Source: JAVVPL01 sp036655775
Lineage (GTDB): Bacteria > Bacteroidota > Bacteroidia > Bacteroidales > P3
Assembly: GCA_036655775.1 (NCBI GenBank)
Contig: JAVVPL010000001.1
Coordinates: 1 to 64,000 of the forward strand
Direction of reading: 5' to 3'
Length of the DNA stretch: 64,000 nucleotides
Shown here: piece by piece, positions 58,539 through 64,000 of the stretch
Numbering within the stretch: position 1 is the first letter of the stretch
Layout: each line of letters starts with the position of its first letter
The notes under the pieces: generated by a model
The model's input: the letters and a program-made list of their open reading frames with translations, nothing else
The model's database searches: none
Told to the model about the DNA's origin: nothing
Program-made: the position numbers and the translations under genes

Positions 58539-58586
58539 TGCTTTGGTAGATTCTAACACCAAATGCAATGTTTTATGTACAGGTAT
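58539..58586 (-). mobile_element. Second copy of the IS30-type element end
   Basis: About 44 of 48 bases match the end of the IS30-type remnant at 12613-12660, including TAGATTCTAACACCAAATGCAA. It also keeps the last two transposase codons and the TAA. Nothing further of a transposase is recognised on either side, so this is a solo end. Confidence 0.65.
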
Positions 58587-58654
58587 CTCCCAATTTTTTG
58601 ATGTTATTTAAATGGAGAACCCTCTCTGCGTTTTTTGATAAGAAAAGGAGTTAT

Positions 58655-58698
58655 AAAAGATATAATTGAGTCCATTCTAAAAGATATAATTGAGTCCA
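58655..58698 (-). repeat. Duplicated 3' end of the surface-antigen gene
   Basis: AAAAGATATAATTGAGTCCA occurs at 58655-58674 and 58679-58698. The second contains the last codons and reads LNYIF-stop on the minus strand; the first is a copy placed just after the stop. Confidence 0.75.
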
Positions 58699-59987
58699 AA
58701 AGAAAAGCTATATACCCCATCTCTTTTGTCTAAGGCTTTTCCAAATTCTAAAGATCCCACAAAATTGCTGTTCACAATTACTTTAAATCCTAAGCCTGCC
58801 GAACAATGTGGATATTCGGTTTGCCCACTATAAATTTGTGAAGAATGACTTTCTTTTATTTCCTTTGCTCTATATTTGCGAACTACCATGCCCGCATCAA
58901 AAAAAGGATTGACCACAAAATACCAATTTTGATTCAAAAAACGAATGTATCCAAAACGATAGCGCAATTCGACATTGCCCCAAGCAATACCTGCACCCAC
59001 TGCTCTATTTCGCGCCACCCCTCTTATAGAATTAACCCCACCCAAACCTTCCGAAAAATTTTGATTCATAATAATACAATACAAATAACTTTGTTCATAA
59101 TATGGACTTTCCCCTAAAAAAGTCGTTTGATAAGCCAAATGATACGCAAGGGTCAATTTATCTTTATACAGTGGAATATAATGACGAAAATGCAAATTTG
59201 CTTTAGCAAAACTATGTCCTTGTTGATCGATAAAATCGGGCGCTATACTCACCATTAGTTCAGCTTGCATTCCTTTTTTTGGATCGGACTCTATATCTCG
59301 CGTATCGTAAGTAATGCTTCCATTGAACCCAAGAATATTACCTCCTGCGGCTTCTTCGGGCTTAATAATTTTATAATGCTTATACAAATTAAACAAACTT
59401 TGGTTTGTATCCCTAAGGTCGGTCTGAATACAATAATTGAAATAGGAAATTCCAACTCCCCAGTTGAGATGTGGAATAATTTCACCCTGAAAAGTAATAA
59501 AGGCTTTAAATTGCGAACGATTAAAAGTGTAAAATTTAGAATCTATTTTATGTAAACTAGGACTTTCGTAGCCATTATATCCTCTAAAACCTGCGTAGGG
59601 CTCCATGATATAGTTTAACTCTCCAGATAAACGATAATTCTTAATAATTTGTTTGGAGTCGTAAGTCAATCGAAAAACACCTGATCCCTTAGAAAAATAA
59701 GACCCTACAAAAAATATTTTTTGTTTGTAATTGGGATAAAAGCTAGGTTTTCCAAAATCATAAACAGTACAAATCGCTCCCAATTGAAAGCCTAGATCCG
59801 TATTGTAGCCAATTACAGGAAGAGGAATAAGATTCCAACCCGATTTGATTTTCTCTGGTTTTTTAATTTTGCGAGTGATAATATTCGTATCTTCGTTTTT
59901 ATCCTGCACTAATTGAGCTTGACTATATGAAAATCCACACAAGTAAAATAAAAATATTTCAATTAATTTTTTTCCTATTTTCACCAA
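58677..59987 (-). CDS. Outer-membrane beta-barrel of the bacterial surface antigen (D15/Omp85) type without POTRA domains
   Basis: 436 residues. A signal peptide region (LIEIFLFYLCGFSYSQAQ) is followed by alternating amphipathic strands to the end. The pattern GWNLIPLPVIGYNTDLGFQLGA at about 48-69, the GFNGSITYDTRDIESDPKKGM region, GLGGVNSIRGVARNRAVG (a loop like the VRGF/Y motif of Omp85 barrels) and the final Phe of GLNYIF (outer-membrane insertion signal) support a 16-strand Omp85-like barrel. There is too little N-terminal sequence for POTRA domains. Role unknown. Confidence 0.78.
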   Translation of the reverse strand: MVKIGKKLIEIFLFYLCGFSYSQAQLVQDKNEDTNIITRKIKKPEKIKSGWNLIPLPVIGYNTDLGFQLGAICTVYDFGKPSFYPNYKQKIFFVGSYFSKGSGVFRLTYDSKQIIKNYRLSGELNYIMEPYAGFRGYNGYESPSLHKIDSKFYTFNRSQFKAFITFQGEIIPHLNWGVGISYFNYCIQTDLRDTNQSLFNLYKHYKIIKPEEAAGGNILGFNGSITYDTRDIESDPKKGMQAELMVSIAPDFIDQQGHSFAKANLHFRHYIPLYKDKLTLAYHLAYQTTFLGESPYYEQSYLYCIIMNQNFSEGLGGVNSIRGVARNRAVGAGIAWGNVELRYRFGYIRFLNQNWYFVVNPFFDAGMVVRKYRAKEIKESHSSQIYSGQTEYPHCSAGLGFKVIVNSNFVGSLEFGKALDKRDGVYSFSFGLNYIF

Positions 59988-60018
59988 TTTTCATAGATTT
60001 TCACAGATAGTTTAGATA

Positions 60019-60049
60019 CAAATGTACTGAAAATTTAAGACTTTGCAAA
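60019..60049 (-). promoter_or_regulatory. Promoter of the surface-antigen gene
   Basis: Minus strand TTTG (60046-60049), exactly 19 bases, then TACATTTG (60019-60026): a full consensus match, 31 bases before the ATG. Confidence 0.7.
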
Positions 60050-60124
60050 AACAAAACATTTCCAAAAAATGAAAAACAAACTGAATTTAAATTATTTTAT
60101 TTTAAAGGAAATCATATACAAAAA

Positions 60125-60157
60125 AAACGAGTGCTAAATATAATTTAGCACTCGTTT
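60125..60157 (-). terminator. Intrinsic terminator of the exb cluster
   Basis: A perfect 15-base stem, AAACGAGTGCTAAAT (60125-60139) with ATTTAGCACTCGTTT (60143-60157), encloses a 3-base loop. It lies 22 bases after the last exbD stop, and an A-run gives a U-tract on the minus strand. Confidence 0.9.
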
Positions 60158-60179
60158 ATACGTAAGAATTAGAAATCGC

Positions 60180-60662
60180 TTATCTATTGTTGTTTTTGCT
60201 TTTATCTATTCCTTTTGAGGTAGAGTAGTTAATTTTGAAAGCACCTACTTTGCGTAGCTCTTGTTTTACATCCGTAACAACCCCCATTTTAGCCGATCTA
60301 TCGACTTTCAAGGAAGTGGTTAGCAATGGACGATCTACTTCGTCTCGAGCTTGACGTTCAGCTTCAATATAATCACCAATTTCAGCTACTTCGCCAAATT
60401 GATCATTCAATTGTATTCTAGGTTCTGTTCCATATTTTTGAGCATCTATAGGCTCTCCAATATAAATGTAACTTACCAATGATTTTTTTTCAAGTTTTTG
60501 AATTTCTGTTGCTTGAGGAGCTCCAATTTTTACAAACAAAGTACTCTGGCGCATGGTTGTAATAACCATAAAGAAAAACAACAACATGAAAATAATATCG
60601 GACATTGATCCTGTATTAATTTCGGGAGTTTCTTTTTTTGTTCCACTATGAAATTTTGCCAT
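60180..60662 (-). CDS. exbD: ExbD/TolR-family protein (second copy)
   Basis: 160 residues, one N-terminal membrane helix (GSMSDIIFMLLFFFMVITTMR, about 18-38) with the functionally essential Asp in the S-D-I motif, then a periplasmic domain. With ExbB it uses the proton gradient to energise outer-membrane transport through TonB, or a Tol-like system. It is next to a second, different exbD gene with 1 base between them, an arrangement common in Bacteroidota. It is last in the cluster. Confidence 0.93.
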   Translation of the reverse strand: MAKFHSGTKKETPEINTGSMSDIIFMLLFFFMVITTMRQSTLFVKIGAPQATEIQKLEKKSLVSYIYIGEPIDAQKYGTEPRIQLNDQFGEVAEIGDYIEAERQARDEVDRPLLTTSLKVDRSAKMGVVTDVKQELRKVGAFKINYSTSKGIDKSKNNNR

Positions 60663-60663
60663 C

Positions 60664-61263
60664 TTACTTTCCTCCTGTATTTGTTGTGTTAGCCGTCATA
60701 TTATTGTTTACGGGTTCTGCTTCGGAAATACTGACAGGAATTGCTTTTTGGATTGCTTCTTTTTGTACATCCGTTTTCAAATCATCAAATCGAGCACCAA
60801 ATCTTTCCTGAGAAAGTTCATCTCGCAATTCGTGCACAGCGGCAGTGAGTTCGTTTTGAACTTTAATATACATTTCATACGAAGTACCTCGGTCATTCTT
60901 TAAAGAAATCACGCCTTTTGAAATTTGCACATTGCCTAGGCCCTCTATTTCCTTCATTACCTGCTCCGATTTATGTACATCTCCTGAAGGATTTGCCAAA
61001 AACTCTTTGCATTGTTCTCTTAAATCCTGCACTTCCACGTTCGCTCCTTGCACACGAATTTCATCTCTAAAATTGATCCCTACTTTAAATACATTTCTTT
61101 CATGTATCTCTGGTTTGGGTGCATTTGGAGGAAGAGGAGGCGGAAGACGACGAGCAATACCCAAATCGGTATCAATAGATGAGGTCAACAAGAAAAACGT
61201 CAACAACAAAAATGATATATCAGACATTGACCCCCCATTTATCGCGGGACATTTTTTAGCCAT
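60664..61263 (-). CDS. exbD: ExbD/TolR-family protein (first copy)
   Basis: 199 residues. The N-terminal membrane helix GSMSDISFLLLTFFLLTSSID (about 11-31) carries the essential Asp. The periplasmic part is longer than in its partner and begins with LGIARRLPPPLPPNAPKPEI, a Pro-rich stretch typical of this Bacteroidota subtype. A low-complexity tail (VNNNMTANTTNTGGK) is at the end. It is 6 bases after the small membrane protein and 1 base before the second exbD. Confidence 0.93.
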   Translation of the reverse strand: MAKKCPAINGGSMSDISFLLLTFFLLTSSIDTDLGIARRLPPPLPPNAPKPEIHERNVFKVGINFRDEIRVQGANVEVQDLREQCKEFLANPSGDVHKSEQVMKEIEGLGNVQISKGVISLKNDRGTSYEMYIKVQNELTAAVHELRDELSQERFGARFDDLKTDVQKEAIQKAIPVSISEAEPVNNNMTANTTNTGGK

Positions 61264-61269
61264 AATAAT

Positions 61270-61608
61270 TTACTTTTTAAACGGTCTTGAAAGTTCGGAA
61301 CCAACTAAGGTTAAAATAACTCCTACAAATAGGATATAAAACATGTTCAAACCACTTCCAATAAGTTTGGAAAGGGCATAATCAGTACCCACTTTTTGAA
61401 AAAGGGTTTCACTGACATTGGTAGAGGAGGCGGCTATATAAGAAATGACAAATATGACAACAAGTCCTATAATGCCATACAACGTTTCTTTTGACTTAGC
61501 TATATTACCAAAGAATTGCCTAATTGAAAAAAACAGTAAAGCAATGATTGCAATGATAAAAAGAGCATACGTCAAATATAAACCTATGTTTATTAATGTA
61601 TCTTCCAT
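61270..61608 (-). CDS. Small three-helix membrane protein of the exb cluster
   Basis: 112 residues with three clear membrane helices (about 7-28, 40-60 and 88-105): YLTYALFIIAIIALLFFSI, LYGIIGLVVIFVISYIAAS and MFYILFVGVILTLVGSEL. No family with a known function is recognised. Proteins of this kind sit regularly between exbB and exbD in Bacteroidota, so a role in the ExbB/ExbD motor is inferred from position only. 14 bases separate it from exbB. Confidence 0.8.
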   Translation of the reverse strand: MEDTLINIGLYLTYALFIIAIIALLFFSIRQFFGNIAKSKETLYGIIGLVVIFVISYIAASSTNVSETLFQKVGTDYALSKLIGSGLNMFYILFVGVILTLVGSELSRPFKK

Positions 61609-61622
61609 TGGATTAAATCTCC

Positions 61623-62435
61623 TTATTTTTTATGAGAATATTTAACAATTAAATCCATAAAAGTGATAGAAGAATCTTCCATCGCATTTACAATAGATTC
61701 TATTTTTGTACTCAAATAGTTATAAAAAATTTGAATCATAATAGCAACAATAAGACCAAATACAGTAGTTAACAAAGCCACTTTCATACCACCAGCAACA
61801 ACTGTGGGAGAAATATCACCTGCAGCTTCAATTTGGTCAAAGGCTTGTACCATCCCAACAACTGTACCCAAGAATCCGAGCATAGGTGCAATAGCGATAG
61901 TAAGTGCAATCCAAGAAAGATTTTTTTCTAGTTTACCCATTTGAACACCACCGTAAGAAACAATTGATTTTTCAACCATTTCAACGCCTTCATCCATACG
62001 AGTTAAACCTTGATAGAAAATACTTGCAACAGGTCCTTTTGTACTACGGCAAACTTCTTTGGCTGCATCAATACCACCTTCGTTAAGTGCATTTTCTACT
62101 TTTGTCAATAATTTATCTGTATTCGTAGTAGCAAGATTCAAGTAAATGATACGTTCAATTACTAAAGTCAAACCAAGAATTAATACCAACAAAATAGGAG
62201 TCATCCAAAGAGCACCCCCTTCAATGAATTTTTGTTTAAGTACTTGATTGAAAGATTGAGATTCAGCAACGACTTCAGTGTCGGCTTCAGCAACAGCAGC
62301 ATCTGCAACTTGTTCGGTTGTATCAACTTGTTCGGTTGTAGCAGTAGCATTTGTTGTATCTTGTGCTTGTGCAATGTTAGCCGTGCCAAAAGTAAGCAAA
62401 GCAACCATGGAAAATAATGAAATGAGTTTTTTCAT
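61623..62435 (-). CDS. exbB: MotA/TolQ/ExbB proton channel protein with N-terminal exported extension
   Basis: 270 residues. The ExbB core (about 75-265) has three membrane helices: one near 75-95 (LWMTPILLVLILGLTLVIERI), and a pair holding LSWIALTIAIAPMLGFLGTVVGMVQAF and GGMKVALLTTVFGLIVAIM, the signature of the proton channel. Unlike E. coli ExbB it begins with a cleavable-looking signal peptide (LISLFSMVALLTFGTANIAQAQ) and a Thr/Ala/Glu-rich periplasmic tail of about 50 residues. It is the first gene of the cluster; no tonB gene is in the window, so the energised partner is elsewhere. Confidence 0.94.
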   Translation of the reverse strand: MKKLISLFSMVALLTFGTANIAQAQDTTNATATTEQVDTTEQVADAAVAEADTEVVAESQSFNQVLKQKFIEGGALWMTPILLVLILGLTLVIERIIYLNLATTNTDKLLTKVENALNEGGIDAAKEVCRSTKGPVASIFYQGLTRMDEGVEMVEKSIVSYGGVQMGKLEKNLSWIALTIAIAPMLGFLGTVVGMVQAFDQIEAAGDISPTVVAGGMKVALLTTVFGLIVAIMIQIFYNYLSTKIESIVNAMEDSSITFMDLIVKYSHKK

Positions 62436-62464
62436 GACTTTTAGTAATTTATTTTTTTTGTTTG

Positions 62465-62494
62465 TTTTATTTTATTTTATTTAATTTAATTTAA
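62465..62494. repeat. Pentanucleotide repeat in the exbB leader
   Basis: Three copies of TTTTA followed by three copies of TTTAA on the plus strand, 30 bases, between tRNA-Ser and the exbB start. Confidence 0.8.
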
Positions 62495-62515
62495 TCATTC
62501 TATTTTCTAATTCAG

Positions 62516-62607
62516 TGGCGGAGAAGGTGGGATTCGAACCCACGAAACGCTTGTGGCGTTTACACACTTTCCAGGCGTGCGCCTTCGACCAACTCGGCCA
62601 CCTCTCC
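62516..62607 (-). tRNA. tRNA-Ser (anticodon GGA)
   Basis: 92 bases including an encoded 3' CCA. The acceptor arms GGAGAGG / CTTCTCC pair fully (one G-U). The anticodon loop CTGGAAA gives anticodon GGA, reading UCC and UCU. A long variable arm (AACGC / GCGTT stem) confirms the serine class, and the T arm is GTGGG-TTCGAAT-CCCAC. exbB lies 80 bases downstream on the same strand. Confidence 0.97.
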
Positions 62608-62693
62608 CTTTTTCAAACCGCTAATTTACGACTTTTTTTTGGAACTCTAAAATTTAATTTCTTTATTCTGTTATTTTAATATTATTTTTCACT

Positions 62694-63752
62694 CTATTCT
62701 ATAAATAAATTGCTTGCATCGGAACTCATTTCTCCACATATCGACTGTGTCAAACTGTCAATTTTTTCTTGTTGAGAGGTATTCTGCCCCAAGAGCATCA
62801 TCATTTTAGTGAGCGCCGATTCCGTAGTAATATCATAGCCATTAATTACACCTATTTCTTTTAATGCCGTACTCGCTGCATATTTTCCCATTTCCACACT
62901 TCCTTCCACACATTGAGTTACATTAATTATGAGTATGCCTTTTGCAATTGCTTGCGCTAATAAATTTGAAAACCATGCCACCGTTGGCGCATTACCTGAA
63001 CCATAACTTTCCAAAACAATTCCTTTCAAATTAGGAATCGACACTAAGGATTTTAGTGTATCTTCTGTCATTCCAGGATAAATTTTTATAAGTAAAATAT
63101 CTTGGCAAATCCGCTTGTTGACTTTAAAAGGCAAGCAATCTCTATTTGACAATATTAAATGGCGATGCCATTTGATATGAACCCCCAATTTTGCTAATGA
63201 AGGATAATTGCCCGAAACAAAAGCATTGAAATATTCGGCACTTTGTTTAGTAATTCTATTTCCACGATAGAGTTTGTTTTCAAAACAGACACATACCTCA
63301 GGCACCATAGGTTTTTCTTTTTCATCTACAGTTGCGGCCATTTCAAAAGCATTAATCAAATTGTCTTTTCCATCACTTCGCAATACCCCTATGGGTAATT
63401 GAGAACCTGTGAAAACAACGGGTTTGGCCAAATTTTGCAACATAAAACTCATTGCAGAAGCCGTATACGCCATTGTATCCGTACCATGCAACACCACAAA
63501 TCCATCATATACTGTATAGTTTTTCTCTATAACCTCAGCAATTTCAATCCAACCTTCTGGCCCCATATCGGAAGAGTCAATGAGTTGCTCAAAACAATGA
63601 GCCGTAATATCTATATCCAATGCTTTTAAACTAGGCACCGCTTCCATAATAGAAGCAAAATTAAAAGGATGTAAGGCTCCTGTTCGAGGATCTTGCACCA
63701 TTCCAATGGTTCCACCAGTATATATTACAAGAATTTTGCGTTTTTTTGACAT
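62694..63752 (-). CDS. ansA: Asparaginase, type I (cytoplasmic)
   Basis: Hydrolyses L-asparagine to aspartate and ammonia. 352 residues, no signal peptide. Catalytic motifs are present: VIYTGGTIGMVQD near residue 9 (first Thr) and VVLHGTDTMAYTASAMSFML near 86 (second Thr with Asp), then VVFTGSQLPIGVLRSDGKDNLINA and LESYGSGNAPT. The family also includes glutaminases, so asparagine preference is inferred. It has its own full-consensus promoter and lies 42 bases downstream of an aminotransferase gene, fitting asparagine to aspartate to oxaloacetate. Confidence 0.93.
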   Translation of the reverse strand: MSKKRKILVIYTGGTIGMVQDPRTGALHPFNFASIMEAVPSLKALDIDITAHCFEQLIDSSDMGPEGWIEIAEVIEKNYTVYDGFVVLHGTDTMAYTASAMSFMLQNLAKPVVFTGSQLPIGVLRSDGKDNLINAFEMAATVDEKEKPMVPEVCVCFENKLYRGNRITKQSAEYFNAFVSGNYPSLAKLGVHIKWHRHLILSNRDCLPFKVNKRICQDILLIKIYPGMTEDTLKSLVSIPNLKGIVLESYGSGNAPTVAWFSNLLAQAIAKGILIINVTQCVEGSVEMGKYAASTALKEIGVINGYDITTESALTKMMMLLGQNTSQQEKIDSLTQSICGEMSSDASNLFIE

Positions 63753-63759
63753 AAGGATG

Positions 63760-63790
63760 CAAATGTACTATTTTTTTTAAATTTTACAAA
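63760..63790 (-). promoter_or_regulatory. Promoter of ansA
   Basis: Minus strand TTTG (63787-63790), exactly 19 bases, then TACATTTG (63760-63767), a full consensus match 7 bases before the ansA ATG. ansA can therefore be transcribed independently of the upstream aminotransferase gene. Confidence 0.65.
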
Positions 63791-63794
63791 AACA

Positions 63795-64000
63795 CTATGC
63801 CAATTTAGTAAGCGCCGTTTTAATACGAGCAATTGCTTCGACTAAACGTTCCATTTTGGTTGCATAGGAAATACGCACACATTGTGGATCCCCAAAAGCA
63901 TCTCCTCCTACTAAAGCCACATGCGCTTCATCTAAAAGATAGTTTGCCAAATCGGCTCCCGTATGAATTGTATAATTTTTGTAACTTTTATTTATAAATT
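63795..64000 (-). CDS. Aminotransferase class I, aspartate type (3' end only)
   Basis: The last 68 residues of a gene that begins beyond the window. The reading YTIHTGADLANYLLDEAHVAL, then VGGDAFGDPQCVRISYATKMERL and EAIARIKTALTKLA-stop, matches the C-terminal small domain of PLP-dependent aspartate aminotransferases: V-x-G-D-A-F-G with R-I-S-Y-A, whose Arg binds the substrate carboxylate. Normal members have Pro in VPGD where this has VGGD. Substrate choice (aspartate or broader) cannot be fixed from the tail. It lies upstream of ansA on the same strand. Confidence 0.85.
   Translation of the reverse strand, partial: FINKSYKNYTIHTGADLANYLLDEAHVALVGGDAFGDPQCVRISYATKMERLVEAIARIKTALTKLA

Overview
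The window looks like chromosomal DNA of a member of the Bacteroidota (Bacteroidetes). It is AT-rich. Several start regions carry the phylum's promoter pattern (TTTG, about 19 bases, TAnnTTTG) and ribosome-binding sites of the Shine-Dalgarno type are not evident. Many large exported proteins end in type IX secretion (T9SS) sorting domains of both the A type and the B (gliding CHU_C) type. Family content is also typical of the phylum: SprB-repeat adhesin, DUF4290, bacterial GH3 protein, long AtpB, and exbB-x-exbD-exbD. The order is not certain; the split ATP synthase locus (no beta or epsilon gene next to atpB-G) is one clue. No complete mobile element, CRISPR array or phage is present. The only mobile DNA seen is an IS30-type remnant and a second copy of its end.

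Layout. 1-5521 (minus): giant SprB-repeat surface protein, interrupted by an in-frame stop after which the repeat continues. 5795-10763 (plus): atpB-E-F-H-A-G. 10832-12536: a PEBP-family secreted protein and a convergent RidA/chorismatase-like protein. 12605-12853: decayed IS30-type element. 12913-22714 (minus): two adjacent giant T9SS cargo proteins. 22955-26163 (minus): sppA-pyk. 26477-28442 (plus): folK and a HAF-repeat T9SS protein. 28542-30780 (minus): trpS-hflX. 31160-37468 (plus): ureohydrolase-like protein, alaS, M23 peptidase, MerR regulator and a glycosyltransferase. 37443-38573 (minus): tgt, overlapping the glycosyltransferase tail to tail. 38698-42491 (plus): GT2 glycosyltransferase, LptF/G permease, GH3-family protein. 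42538-45006 (minus): priA. 45193-51749 (plus): CHU_C-type giant protein, DUF4290 protein, murA, Omp28-like thioredoxin-fold T9SS protein. 51753-58384 (minus): rimP-nusA-infB-tilS, preceded by a candidate attenuator. 58677-59987 (minus): surface-antigen beta-barrel. 60180-62435 (minus): exbB, a small membrane protein and two exbD genes, preceded by tRNA-Ser(GGA). 62694-64000 (minus): asparaginase and the 3' end of an aspartate-type aminotransferase.

How the genes work together. Most of the window is housekeeping: ATP synthesis, translation (alaS, trpS, tgt, tilS, infB, rimP, nusA, hflX, tRNA-Ser), replication restart (priA), envelope building (murA, LptF/G, M23, glycosyltransferases) and energised outer-membrane transport (ExbB/ExbD). 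Between these sit six very large or T9SS-sorted surface proteins, which is the accessory part. The observations most worth a second look are: the SprB array with a dimer-to-trimer change in higher-order repeat and an in-frame stop; the leader and intrinsic terminator directly in front of rimP-nusA-infB; MurA with Asp in place of the fosfomycin-target Cys; a ureohydrolase homologue lacking several metal ligands; and the IS30 remnant.
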